From Hyalangium gracile (GTDB lineage: Bacteria; Myxococcota; Myxococcia; Myxococcales; Myxococcaceae): a stretch of DNA of 64,000 nucleotides. Location of the stretch: assembly GCF_020103725.1 (NCBI RefSeq), contig NZ_JAHXBG010000005.1:491362-555361 (forward strand). The letters run 5' to 3'. The notes beneath the pieces were generated by a model. That model did not search any database. It was not told the origin of the DNA and was given only the letters and a program-made list of their open reading frames with translations. Both the position numbers and the translations under genes were made by a program. The stretch's first letter is position 1. Every line of letters begins with the position of its first letter. This document shows, piece by piece, positions 8,431-21,157 of the stretch.

Positions 8431-11400
8431 CCGTCGTCTCTCCAGACAGCCCCAGGCCGCTGAAACCCAAGAGCGTATAGCCTGCGGCGAACCTCATCCC
8501 TTCGTCCACCCGATACCCCACCTCGCCCCGCAGCGAGCTGAGGGACTCTCCCTCGCGGGCCGACGTCCGGCGTGCGACCTCCACCGCTGTTTCCAGACCC
8601 CCGACCACCCTCACCGAGGGCCGCAGCGAGCCCGTCCACACCCAGGTTCCCCCGCTGCCCAGGCCCGAGCGTCCCATGTGCACCCCGGCCGCCACCGCGA
8701 GCCGATCTCCCAGGCGGACCGCGGGCAGCAGCGAGAGGACCTGACGGCCCCGATCGCCAAACGCCCGCCGCTCCCCCGGCAGCAGCTCGCGCGTCACACT
8801 GTAGCGCGCCACGAGGAGGAACGGGTCCGGCCGCCAGGCGACACTCGTCGAGCCCTCGAGCAACCGCTCCTCCAGCTGCTCGGCGTTCACGGTGTGCGCG
8901 AAGTTCACGCGCCCGGAGATGCTCAGGTCCTTTCGCAGCACGGCCTCGGTGGCCAGCGTCACCACCGCCTGCCGCCGGTCCACGGGCGTCGGGTCGCCGC
9001 GCAGCGGCACCCCGCTCTCGCGCCGCACCTCCGCCCGGGCGCTCACCCGCAGGCGCTCCAGCACGAGCTGACCGAACACTCCGCCGCTGTCGCGCTTCAG
9101 CGAGGACAGCAGCTCCAGCGGGTTGCGCACACCGCGCTCATAGCGCCCGCCCACCTCCACCCCATCGAAGGGGGCCCACCGGAAGCCCACCGCGCGCCCC
9201 AGGCGCACCGCGTTCGCGTCGTGCACGACGGCTTCCTCGGTGAAGACGGTCGTCACGCCGTCCACGGCGATGCGAGCGCCCATCATCGCGCGGCCCGCGC
9301 CGAAGTCCGGCCCGTCCACGTCCACCGAGTAGCCGCCGTAGTACGTCTCCGGCCCGCGGCGCATGGCCACGTTCGCCCAGACGCGGGGGCCCAGCTCAGG
9401 GCCCCAGCCGCCCCGGAGGCCCACGGTGGAGTCCTTGCTCAGTCGCACGTCCGCGCCCACCGAGCTGAACGAGTCGTTCACCCGACCCGGACCATCACCG
9501 CGCTGCACGAGCGCCTGACGGTGCCCCGCCAGGAAGGTCCATCGGTCGAGGGTCCAGCTGCCCTGGAGCTCCGCCGAAGTCCTCCCGCCGCCGAGCGCGG
9601 GCCCCTCCCCCGCCACCACGGGGGCGCGCAGCCAGACATCCCTCAGCGACAGGCGAGCGCGCCAGTCCGTGTCCCCATACGAGGCCCCCAGCCCCAGCGT
9701 GCGCGCGGCGATGGAGTCCGGAGCGAACGGATCGCGAGGATCCGCCGAGCGGCGATCATCCACCACCAGGGAGAGCCCGACGCTTCCCACCTCCTGCGAG
9801 GCGCTCAGGGAGAGCTGCCGGAAGAATGCGGCCTCCGTGTGCGCGCTGTCGGAGAAGCCCTGCTCCCGCCAGCGGAAGGCCGCGTCCACCGAGCCATGCC
9901 TGAAGGGCTCGCCATGGAAGCGCACGCCCAGCGCGTTGCCCTCGGAGCCAGAGCCCACGGTGGGCCGCAGGAACGAGAGCCCGCCGTCATCGGAGAGGCC
10001 GAAGCGCTGCGTGCCAATGGCCACCCCGGTGCTGCGCGCCACCTCGGCCTCCCAGGAGAACCTGTGCAGCTTGCCTTGCGCCCGTCCGGTGATGAGCTGG
10101 TAGGGGAGCAGCTCTCCCCGGCCCTCGCGCACCCCGGAGAGCACCAGCCGCGTGTGTGACCACTCCGCCCAGGCCTCGCCCCCCACCGCGTCCTGCTCGC
10201 CCGCGAGCTCGACCACGGCGTAGTCGGCGATCAGGACGGGCTCCGGCGCTCCGGTCAGCGCGTCTCCGTGGAGATCGGGCTCCGGCTTCGCCGGCAGCTC
10301 GTGGGCATGGAAGGTCCCAGCCACGAAGGACAGGGGCCGGGCCAGGAGGATGCGTCCCGCGAGGTAGTCGATCTCGTAGTCCTGCCCTCGCACCAGGCGC
10401 TGCGTGCCCATCGGCAGCCCCGTGAGCGCGTCTCGCACCTCGATGCGCAACGACTCGGAGCCCTCCGCGATGGAGGAGGCGCCCAGGAAGTAGAGCATGC
10501 CTCCGGTGGCGCGCAGCTCCTCGTGAGCGGACCTCGTGGACACGCCTCGAACCGGATCGGTGAGGCCACCGGCGAACGCGTTCACGCCCACGCGGACGGG
10601 AGTGGACTGCGCATCGGTGCCGGAAGGGAGGGCGTCGTTGAGCCACCACTGTCCGAAGTGGGTTCTCTGACGCTGCGTGTACACCTCCGCGAAGGGGCCG
10701 AAGAGCGGCCGGAAGTAGCGGCCGATCTCCCCCTCTCCCAGGCGGGCCCGGTACGTCCCCAGGCCCACGCGCCCGTACTGCTCGTGCTGGGCCTCCAGAC
10801 GCAGGCGTCCCTGCGCCGGGTTGGGTGTCAGGGTGATGGAGTCGTCCCCCCACTCGTCGATGGCGCGCTCCGGATCCAGGTTCCGCTCGAAGCGCTCGGG
10901 CAGGCGGGGACGGAACCAGGACAGCGCGTTCTCATGTCGCAAGGTCCGCAGATCCGTGTCGCGCAGATCCACCTCGCCGACGAGTCGGAACCGCCCCAGC
11001 TTCGTCTCGCCGTGGGCCGCGCCCCGCCCGCGGAGCTGGAAGGCTCCCTCTTCGAGAGAGAGCACGCCCTCCAGATCCAGCAACCCCACCATGAGGGGCC
11101 GATCCTCGGCGAGGATCTCCAGATCGTGCTGCACTCCGCTGGACTCGGGCGTGGGCTTCAGCCGCACGGACACCCGGTTGAGCCCCGACTCGAGCCTGAT
11201 GGGCACATCGATCATGCCCTGGGGACCCACCTTCACCACCCGGTCGCTCAGCTCCACCTCCGTCTGCTCCGGAGCCTCCACCCGCAGCATGGACGGGCCG
11301 CTGGGAACCGACTGCCCGCGCTCGCTCGGCAAGCGCACCACGCCCACGAGCTCGGGCTCGCGAGGAGCAATCAGCCAGCTCCCCTGCCGCTGCATCGCGT

Positions 11401-12067
11401 CGATCCGCTGGAGGAGGAAGCGCGCCACCCCGTTGGAGGACGTCACGATGACGGGGATGAGGTGCGTTCCGCGCCACAGCCTCACGGTGGCCCGATAGCT
11501 CCCCTCGGCAGTCACCTGGGTCTCGACGTCCTTCACCTGGACAGAATCTCCCGGCCTGGCCTGTCCCGTGACGGTGAAGGCGACCCACTCGCCGCGCAGC
11601 TCCGCCTGGGGAGGGACCTGCGCGGGCGCGAGCGCCGCTTCCGGCCTGGGCCCCACGGGGATGCGGACCGCGAAGTCCTGGAGCACGACGGCGCCCCAGG
11701 GCACCTCCACGGTGACGGCCTCAGGGCTCACCTGGCCACGAGACGGCAGCGTGCGGGTATCCACGCGCAGGCGGTGGCGGCCCGGGCGCAGGTGCAGTCC
11801 CCCCGTGGCGTCCGGCGTCCGCGAGTCCATGCCCGTGAGGTGGTAGCGCCCCTGCGCATCCGTGCGCACCTCGATCCCCGTGGCGAAGACGATCCTCACG
11901 TTCTGGATGCCCGGCTCCTGGGGTCCGCAGCGCCCGTCCCCGTCCTGGTCCTCGCACACCCGGCCGACGAGGGTCGCCGCCAGGCTGGGCGCGTCCTCCA
12001 AGGCCTGCTGGGCCCGGACCGCTCCCGGAAGGAGCACGACCGCGAGGATGCAAGCCACCCGACTCAA
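8387..12067 (-). CDS. Outer-membrane beta-barrel protein with SdrD B-like domain
   Basis: 1226 residues. The signal peptide is MSRVACILAVVLLPGAVRA, cut before QQALED. Residues about 30-110 form an SdrD B/carboxypeptidase-regulatory-like beta module (LVGRVCEDQDGDGRCGPQEPG and GRYHLTG). A mid-section of alternating beta structure includes RLVRGQDYEIDYLAGRILLARPL, typical of large myxobacterial envelope proteins. The last 500 residues alternate short amphipathic strands and end in RLYLRAEMAY, with a terminal aromatic residue as in outer-membrane barrels. Its ATG overlaps the stop of the preceding gene as ATGA. I infer an outer-membrane export or display role for its Ig-like neighbours; no specific function is recognised. 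Confidence 0.8.
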   Translation of the reverse strand: MSRVACILAVVLLPGAVRAQQALEDAPSLAATLVGRVCEDQDGDGRCGPQEPGIQNVRIVFATGIEVRTDAQGRYHLTGMDSRTPDATGGLHLRPGRHRLRVDTRTLPSRGQVSPEAVTVEVPWGAVVLQDFAVRIPVGPRPEAALAPAQVPPQAELRGEWVAFTVTGQARPGDSVQVKDVETQVTAEGSYRATVRLWRGTHLIPVIVTSSNGVARFLLQRIDAMQRQGSWLIAPREPELVGVVRLPSERGQSVPSGPSMLRVEAPEQTEVELSDRVVKVGPQGMIDVPIRLESGLNRVSVRLKPTPESSGVQHDLEILAEDRPLMVGLLDLEGVLSLEEGAFQLRGRGAAHGETKLGRFRLVGEVDLRDTDLRTLRHENALSWFRPRLPERFERNLDPERAIDEWGDDSITLTPNPAQGRLRLEAQHEQYGRVGLGTYRARLGEGEIGRYFRPLFGPFAEVYTQRQRTHFGQWWLNDALPSGTDAQSTPVRVGVNAFAGGLTDPVRGVSTRSAHEELRATGGMLYFLGASSIAEGSESLRIEVRDALTGLPMGTQRLVRGQDYEIDYLAGRILLARPLSFVAGTFHAHELPAKPEPDLHGDALTGAPEPVLIADYAVVELAGEQDAVGGEAWAEWSHTRLVLSGVREGRGELLPYQLITGRAQGKLHRFSWEAEVARSTGVAIGTQRFGLSDDGGLSFLRPTVGSGSEGNALGVRFHGEPFRHGSVDAAFRWREQGFSDSAHTEAAFFRQLSLSASQEVGSVGLSLVVDDRRSADPRDPFAPDSIAARTLGLGASYGDTDWRARLSLRDVWLRAPVVAGEGPALGGGRTSAELQGSWTLDRWTFLAGHRQALVQRGDGPGRVNDSFSSVGADVRLSKDSTVGLRGGWGPELGPRVWANVAMRRGPETYYGGYSVDVDGPDFGAGRAMMGARIAVDGVTTVFTEEAVVHDANAVRLGRAVGFRWAPFDGVEVGGRYERGVRNPLELLSSLKRDSGGVFGQLVLERLRVSARAEVRRESGVPLRGDPTPVDRRQAVVTLATEAVLRKDLSISGRVNFAHTVNAEQLEERLLEGSTSVAWRPDPFLLVARYSVTRELLPGERRAFGDRGRQVLSLLPAVRLGDRLAVAAGVHMGRSGLGSGGTWVWTGSLRPSVRVVGGLETAVEVARRTSAREGESLSSLRGEVGYRVDEGMRFAAGYTLLGFSGLGLSGETTDESNRLYLRAEMAY

Positions 12068-14022
12068 GGCCGCACCTCGGCGACCGCCGTCACCCCGGTC
12101 CGCACGTCCGTCACGGACACGCTCGAGCTCCCGGGCCCCGCGCCCGCGAGCGTGAAGCGGGTGCGCCCATCACGCGTCTCCACCGCCTCCTGGCGCCCCG
12201 AGGAGAGGGCCACGTGGACCGGGCGCTCCGGAATCACCTTCCCCTGGAGATCCTCGACCCAGTACGTCACCCGAGCGCCCTCCACCTGGAGCCGGACGTT
12301 CACGGGTACGAAGGGAAGGATCTGGAGCTCCTCGCTCACCGGAGCCGGCACCAGCGGCGGATCCAGCGGGTAGAGCAGGCTCGGACCCAGCACGTGGACG
12401 ACCTTGCTCAGCCCGGGCCAGTTGCCGTGAATCACCTCGAGCCTCGGCAGGCCGCTGAAGCCGCTCAGGGCGACCGTTCCATCCGCGCCCGTGACTTCGG
12501 CCTTGCCGTTGATCTTCAGGGGCTGCCTGGCAACGGGCAGGCCCGCCAGATCCGACACGCCCACATAGGGCTGCTGCTCCCTCAGCCAGAGGGAGATCCG
12601 CGCGGGCTCGGTCCCCAACGGACCGAACGCGGAGGCGGTCACCCGCACCTGCTCGTGGAACGGCTCCCTGGCCGAGGGACCGTTCTTGTAGGGGTCCTTG
12701 TCGGCGGGCAGCGTCCAGGTGGTGCGGAAGACGCCCGGGCGCTCCTCGCGCGGCGGAGAGTCCCCCGTCACGGAGACCTGGGCACCGGGCCTCGGCTTGC
12801 CGAAGGCATCCTCCGCCGTCACGGTCACTCCCACCGTGGCGCCCGAGTGGATCTGCGGCTCATCCAGTGCCACGGAGACCTTCGCCACGGGCCCCTGGAC
12901 GAGCTGCAGCGACAGCTCCTCCCGCGAGCTCGCGCCGCCCTGGGGCCAGGTCGCCAGGATCGGATCGGGCTCGGAGGGCAGCACCTGGGGCGCCGTGTAG
13001 ATCCACTCGAGCAGCCCGCCCTCCGCGCGCACGGGGCCCGTCAGCGCGCCGTAGCGAGCCTTCGCCGTCACGCGCGCGTCCGGCTTGGGCCGCCCCAGCG
13101 GATCGCTCGCCGCGCACAGCAGCCGCGCCCGGGAGCCCCCACCGGCCGGGAGCCGGGTCGGGTTGAGCACGCACGCCAGGCCGTCCGTGGGCGGAAGCCC
13201 CAGGTTGATGGGCTTGCGCTCGACGTTGCCCGCCTGGTCCACCACCCTCGTCTGTCCGAAGGGGAAGCCAGGAGCCACGACGACCGGCAGGCGGAAGCTG
13301 CCGTCACGGCCCGACTGCACGGGGCCGTACGTCTGCCCGGCGATGGTGATGGAGATCTGCGAGTCCGGCTCCGTCTCGCCCGGCAGCTCCACCGCCGCCG
13401 CCAGCGGAACGAGCATCTTCCCGTACGCGCCGTAGATGGACTGGGGATGCGGCCACGCGGAGAGCGCCACGAGGATGGCCACCTCCGGGTAGCTCGTGGT
13501 GGGCAGCACGTAGCGAGCGCGGTACGTCCCCGGCCCGGTGCGCGCCAGGTCCGCCACGCGGCCGACGTTGGTGCGCACCACGGGCGGCGCCCCCGAGTCA
13601 TCCGGCGTCCCATCCGGCCGCAGCAGCCGCACGGTGAGTGCGGCCTCCTTGTCCCGCCCCTTCACGGGCTCGGGAGGCTCCAGCGCCAGCGTCACCCGGG
13701 CGGCCGGCGGCCCCACGGCATAGCGGGCCTCGGCCTGCAGCTCGCCGGACCGGGCCCTCAGCACCACCGTCCGGGCACCGGGCTGGGGGACGATGACGAA
13801 GGTGCTCAGCGGAGGCTGGGGCGCGCCCGCACGCACCTCCGCGCCCTCGGCGGAAAGCGTGGGAGCCTCGAGCGCCACGGGTGCACCCGAAGCACCGCGG
13901 CGCACGAGCGCAACGGAAAAGCTCTCCGGCGGCACGGCTTCGGAAGGCCCTAGGACCTCGAGCGTATCCGCCAGCGCTGCCAGGGGGAGCAGCAGAAGCA
14001 GGATGGGAGCGAGCCGGTTCAG
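12064..14022 (-). CDS. Secreted multi-domain Ig-like protein (probable CTG start)
   Basis: The body is a string of Ig-like/Big-type beta modules (YAVGPPAARVTLALEP, VGRVADLARTGPGTYRARYVLP, VSVTDVRTGVTAVAEV). The first ATG/GTG/TTG in frame is GTG 13935, but that would start inside the mature protein. The 29 codons before it encode LNRLAPILLLLLPLAALA followed by DTLEVLG, a textbook signal peptide. Between the upstream in-frame TAA and this segment there is no ATG, GTG or TTG, so CTG at 14022 is the likely start (652 residues). If it is not used, a sequence error is possible. Its stop overlaps the ATG of the barrel gene (ATGA), implying coupled translation. Confidence 0.75.
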   Translation of the reverse strand: MNRLAPILLLLLPLAALADTLEVLGPSEAVPPESFSVALVRRGASGAPVALEAPTLSAEGAEVRAGAPQPPLSTFVIVPQPGARTVVLRARSGELQAEARYAVGPPAARVTLALEPPEPVKGRDKEAALTVRLLRPDGTPDDSGAPPVVRTNVGRVADLARTGPGTYRARYVLPTTSYPEVAILVALSAWPHPQSIYGAYGKMLVPLAAAVELPGETEPDSQISITIAGQTYGPVQSGRDGSFRLPVVVAPGFPFGQTRVVDQAGNVERKPINLGLPPTDGLACVLNPTRLPAGGGSRARLLCAASDPLGRPKPDARVTAKARYGALTGPVRAEGGLLEWIYTAPQVLPSEPDPILATWPQGGASSREELSLQLVQGPVAKVSVALDEPQIHSGATVGVTVTAEDAFGKPRPGAQVSVTGDSPPREERPGVFRTTWTLPADKDPYKNGPSAREPFHEQVRVTASAFGPLGTEPARISLWLREQQPYVGVSDLAGLPVARQPLKINGKAEVTGADGTVALSGFSGLPRLEVIHGNWPGLSKVVHVLGPSLLYPLDPPLVPAPVSEELQILPFVPVNVRLQVEGARVTYWVEDLQGKVIPERPVHVALSSGRQEAVETRDGRTRFTLAGAGPGSSSVSVTDVRTGVTAVAEVRP

Positions 14023-14078
14023 ATCGTCTCTGACTCTACAAGGCTCTCCAGCTTCCCCGAAACCTTATCGCAGCCAAC

Positions 14079-15077
14079 CTACTCCGGACCTTGAGCGGGT
14101 GTTCCCTGACCCCCTGAGTTCTCCCAGGGTGGCGTGATCTTCAGCTTCGGGGGCTTGGTGTCGACGTGGAACTTCTGGCTCGCCTCCTCGGCGTTGCCGC
14201 CGACCGAGGAGACCTTGAGCTTCACCTCGTTCTCCCCTTCTTTCAGGGAGACGGTGCGGGTGAAGGTGCCGTCCTTCTTGGGAGAGAAGGCCTGGCCGGC
14301 GATCTCCAGGCGGCTGCCGGGCTCGGCCTCGCCCTGGACGGTGATCTCGCGCTTGTTCTGGCGCCCGGCCGGCCACTGCACCTTGCGCAGCAGGCTGGTG
14401 GGGATCTGCGTCGGCTCGGAGGGGCCGGCGGTGCCCGGGCGCACCACGGACTGCTGCCCGGCGCGGACGATGACCACCTTGCCATTGCCGAGGAACGACA
14501 CCTCGCCCTGGCGGGTGCCGACGGCCACGGTGCCCGCGCCGTCGTTGGTCATGGTGAAGGTACCCTCGGTGGAGCGCGCCACCGCGTCACTGCCGGCGGC
14601 CTTCACCTCGATCATGTGCAGCTTGCCCGGGCGGACCGTGGTCGTCGCCATACCGCTCTCGAGCAGGATGCGGGACACCTCGGACGACAGCTCCTGCACC
14701 GACACCTCGGTGCCGGGGTCCATGTTGATCACCACGGACTCGCCGCCGATGAGCACGGCGTACGAACCGTCCTTCGTGCGCACCGCATCCGACGGGTGGA
14801 GGGACTCGCCGGGCTTCGCCGACTCCCAGTTGCCGCCCTCGCGCCGCACCTCGACGGTGCCGGACACCTCGCTGATCTCCATCTTCACCGGCTTGTCCGG
14901 GAGCTTCTCCTCGACGGGAGGCGCGACCACCACCGGCGGAGGCGGAGCGGGAGGCGGCGGCGGCGGTGGGCGCAGGAACAGCCAGTACCCCAGCGGCAGA
15001 GCCGCCAGGATCAGGACCAGCCCGATGATGAAGGGCGCCTGGCGCCGAGAGGGTGACGTTCCAGACATCGGTTCCAT
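14079..15077 (-). CDS. FecR-domain membrane-anchored protein
   Basis: 332 residues. There is one N-terminal membrane span (APFIIGLVLILAALPLGYWLFL), then a poly-Pro spacer and a FecR-like beta domain (VSGTVEVRREGGNWESAKPGE, then LHPSDAVRTKDGSYAVL and INMDPGTEVSVQEL). An Ig-like module follows (ITVQGEAEPGSRLEIAGQAF), and the protein ends in a Gln/Gly/Pro tail. FecR domains in this form bind or scaffold periplasmic partners. No sigma/anti-sigma pair is adjacent, so a structural or sensing role alongside the surface proteins is more likely than iron signalling. ATG 15077 and ATG 15068 are both possible starts; neither has a strong ribosome site. It lies 28 bases after the histidine kinase gene. 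Confidence 0.82.
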   Translation of the reverse strand: MEPMSGTSPSRRQAPFIIGLVLILAALPLGYWLFLRPPPPPPPAPPPPVVVAPPVEEKLPDKPVKMEISEVSGTVEVRREGGNWESAKPGESLHPSDAVRTKDGSYAVLIGGESVVINMDPGTEVSVQELSSEVSRILLESGMATTTVRPGKLHMIEVKAAGSDAVARSTEGTFTMTNDGAGTVAVGTRQGEVSFLGNGKVVIVRAGQQSVVRPGTAGPSEPTQIPTSLLRKVQWPAGRQNKREITVQGEAEPGSRLEIAGQAFSPKKDGTFTRTVSLKEGENEVKLKVSSVGGNAEEASQKFHVDTKPPKLKITPPWENSGGQGTPAQGPE

Positions 15078-15105
15078 CAAGGCTACCGCACAACCGACCG
15101 CCGGC

Positions 15106-16940
15106 TCACGCCTTCACCATCAAGACGGTGAAGCACGATCCCTTGCCTACCTCGCTCTTCAGCTCGATCGTCCCGCCCGCCTCGCTGACGATGCGGTAGG
15201 CCACCGAGAGCCCGAGCCCCACATTGGACCACACGTCCTTGGTGGTGAAGAAGGGCTCGAAGACGCGGTGGCGGTGCTCGGGGAGGATGCCCTTGCCGGT
15301 GTCCTCGACTTCGAGGAAGCCGCGGCCCTCGCGCTCACCCGTCCGGAGGGTGAGCACCTTGGTGGACGTCTTGAGCATGGCGGTGCGCGCGTTGGACACC
15401 AGGGCCAGCAGCACCTGCGAGGCGTGGCCGGGGTCGGTCATCACTCGCACCGGGGGTGAGGACAGCTCCAGCTTGAGGGTGATGCCCTCGGTCTTCATCT
15501 GGTGCTCGGTGAGGCTGAGCGCCTCGCGGACGACGGCGTTGAGGTCCACCGAGCGCAGATCCGCGCGGGCGCGCTGCTGGGAGAAGCGCAGCAGGTTCTG
15601 GGTGATCTCCTTGCAGCGCTTGGCGCTCTGCTCGATCTTCCGCAGCGTCTCGAGGTCCTCGTCCGTCTCGCCGCGGCTCATGAGCATGAGCTGGACGTAG
15701 CCGAGGATGCCGGCCAGGGGGTTGTTGAGCTCGTGGGCCACGCCGGCGCCGAGCTGCCCCACGGCGGCCAGCTTCTGCGCCTCGAGCAGCTGGGCCTGGG
15801 CGGCCTTCAGCTCCGCCATGGCCTCGTCCACCTTGGCGCGCAGATCGTCGTTCCAGCGCATGAGCCGGGAGCGGGCCTGCTCCAGCTCGGCGCCCATCTG
15901 GTTGAAGGTGGAGGCCAGGGCGCTGATCTCGTCATACCCGTCCAGCGTCACGCGCCGGTCGAGCTCGCCGCGCCGGAACGCCTCCACGGCGGAGGCCACG
16001 AGCGACAGCCGCGAGGTGATGCGGCGGGTGAAGAGCGCGCCCAGGGCCAGCAGCACCGCGAGGGACGCGCCGATGGACACCAGCACCGTGTGCCGCATGA
16101 CGCTCACGGGCGCCAGCGCCGTCGCCTCATCCACCGCCACCACCACGTCGAAGTCCAGCTTCTGCGGGAGCCTGGCGGCGCTCACCCGGAGCGGCGGGTC
16201 GCCCACGCGGAAGCTGCGCACCGCCTCGCTGGCCTCGGCGGCCACCTGTGCCTGGAGGGCAGCCTCCAGCATCCCGAGCCGCCGCTGCGGATCGGAGCTG
16301 GCCAGGATGCGCCCGCCGCGGTCGACCAGATCGATGCGCTCGCGGGTGTCCTGGGCCTTGCGGGCCAGCAGCTCCTCCAGATCCTTGAAGACGATCTCGG
16401 CCAGCACGAAGGAGGCGCCCTCGCCCGAGCCCAGCTTGATGGCCACGGCGACCGCGGCCCTGCCGCTGCGGGAGTGGGTGTAGACCTGCCCCAGCGCCGC
16501 CTCGCCCTTCTCGCCGCGCCGCAGCGGCTGGACGGGCACGGCCCGGGCGAGGATCTCCGCGGAGGCGGGATCGAAGCTGGGGTGTCCCGCCTCCTCTCGA
16601 GGATAGAAGACGGGCTCGCCCATGGGGCGGCCGGAGGCATCCAGCTGCATCACCGCGCTCACGGCGGTGGACTGGCGGAAGACGAGCGCCAGCGCGCCGC
16701 GAGCCTCGCTCTCGTCCAGGTTCTCCCAGGGGATGGACTCGGCCGTCAGGGCCATGGCGTCCACCGTCTTCATGAGCGTGCTGGCCACGCTCTCGGCCAT
16801 GGCGGAGGCCAGGGTGCGCTGCTCGGCGTCGATGCGCTCGGCCAGCTCGGCCTCGGCGCTCGACAGGAGCAGGAAGCCGACGATGGCCAGCGGCAGCACG
16901 GTGGCCGCCAGCATGAAGAGGATGAGCTGCTGGTAGAGCC

Positions 16941-16944
<4 letters not shown>
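15106..16944 (-). CDS. Membrane sensor histidine kinase
   Basis: 612 residues. There are two membrane spans (LILFMLAATVLPLAIVGFLLL near residues 7-29, and VLVSIGASLAVLLALGALF near 285-305) around a periplasmic Cache-like sensor. A HAMP linker follows (RITSRLSLVASAVEAFRRGEL). The kinase core has an H-box (GVAHELNNPLAGILGY), N-box (ALVSNARTAML), G1 (EDTGKGI) and G2 (GLGLSVAY), so it should be active. It has no receiver. Its ATG overlaps the stop of the upstream REC/kinase/GGDEF gene (ATGA). That protein, whose third receiver is intact, is the obvious candidate partner, by inference. Confidence 0.92.
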
Positions 16945-20279
<3,335 letters not shown>

Positions 20280-20395
20280 GACGGTGGAAATTGTACGCTC
20301 AGATCACCCCGGAACCTCAAGTTATCTCACGGTTCCTTGGATAACGGGAGGAGACCCGGACGGTCGGATCGCCTGCCTGCCCGAAAGCGTTGACT

Positions 20396-20412
20396 CTACA
20401 CGCCTGTTCAGG
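20396..20412 (+). promoter_or_regulatory. LexA operator upstream of lexA
   Basis: CTACACGCCTGTTCAGG fits, at all 17 positions, the Myxococcus LexA motif as I recall it (CTRHAMRYBYGTTCAGS). A TTGACT hexamer (20390-20395) sits directly to its left, so bound LexA would cover the spacer of a candidate promoter about 75 bases before the lexA start. This indicates autoregulation. Confidence 0.75.
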
Positions 20413-20486
20413 GACCATGGATACTGAAAGCCTGTTGCCCTGAGGGGGAAGCTTGCCTTCCCCCTGTCCGAGGGAGGGAGCGTGGC

Positions 20487-21149
20487 ATGGAAGAGTTGAC
20501 GGAGCGCCAGCGCGAGATTCTGACCTTCATCGTGAAGGAGACGGAGGCGCGGGGATTCCCGCCCACGATCCGCGAGATTGGCGAGCAGATGGACATCCGC
20601 TCGACCAACGGCGTGAACGACCACCTGAAGGCCCTGGAGCGCAAGGGGTACCTGAACCGGGGCGAGCAGCAGAGCCGCTCGCTGGTGCCGACCAAGCGAG
20701 CGCGGATGCTGCTGGGGCTGGGGGCGAAGAAGGACTCGGGGCTGGTGGATGTGCCCATCCTGGGCAAGGTGGCGGCGGGTGCGCCGGCGCTGGCCCAGGA
20801 GAACATGGAGGACTCGGTCAAGATTGACAGCTTCCTCATCGGAGGCGCGGGCCGCGAGGTGTTCGCGCTGCGGGTGAAGGGGCAGTCGATGATCGAGGAC
20901 GGCATCCACGACGGGGACTACCTGTTCGTGCGGAAGACGCCGGCGGCGCAGCCGGGAGACATCGTCGTGGCGCTCATCGAGGATGAGGCGACGGTGAAGC
21001 GGTACTACCCGGAGGGTGAGCGCATCCGGTTCCAGCCGGCCAACGCCACCATGTCGCCCATCTACGTGAGCAAGGCGGACTTCCGCTCGACGATGCTGCT
21101 GGGGATCGTCGTGGGCGTGTACCGGAAGCTGCCCGGCGGACGGGCCTGA
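20487..21149 (+). CDS. lexA: LexA repressor
   Basis: 220 residues. It represses SOS genes and self-cleaves when RecA-ssDNA is present. The N-terminal winged helix is clear ([20 protein letters not shown], then [11 protein letters not shown] and [18 protein letters not shown]). The cleavage site is Ala97-Gly98 in VAAGAPALA, and the catalytic pair is Ser134 ([10 protein letters not shown]) and Lys171 (DEATVKRYY). GGAGGGAGC provides a ribosome site before ATG 20487. A good LexA operator lies upstream. It is transcribed alone and converges on the TPR lipoprotein gene 8 bases later. Confidence 0.98.
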   Translation: MEELTERQREILTFIVKETEARGFPPTIREIGEQMDIRSTNGVNDHLKALERKGYLNRGEQQSRSLVPTKRARMLLGLGAKKDSGLVDVPILGKVAAGAPALAQENMEDSVKIDSFLIGGAGREVFALRVKGQSMIEDGIHDGDYLFVRKTPAAQPGDIVVALIEDEATVKRYYPEGERIRFQPANATMSPIYVSKADFRSTMLLGIVVGVYRKLPGGRA

Positions 21150-21157
21150 GACTCAGC

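Noticed and set aside
14079..15077. FecR-domain gene as part of an iron-sigma regulatory trio
   Set aside because: No ECF sigma factor or TonB-dependent receptor is adjacent; the context is surface proteins and kinases.
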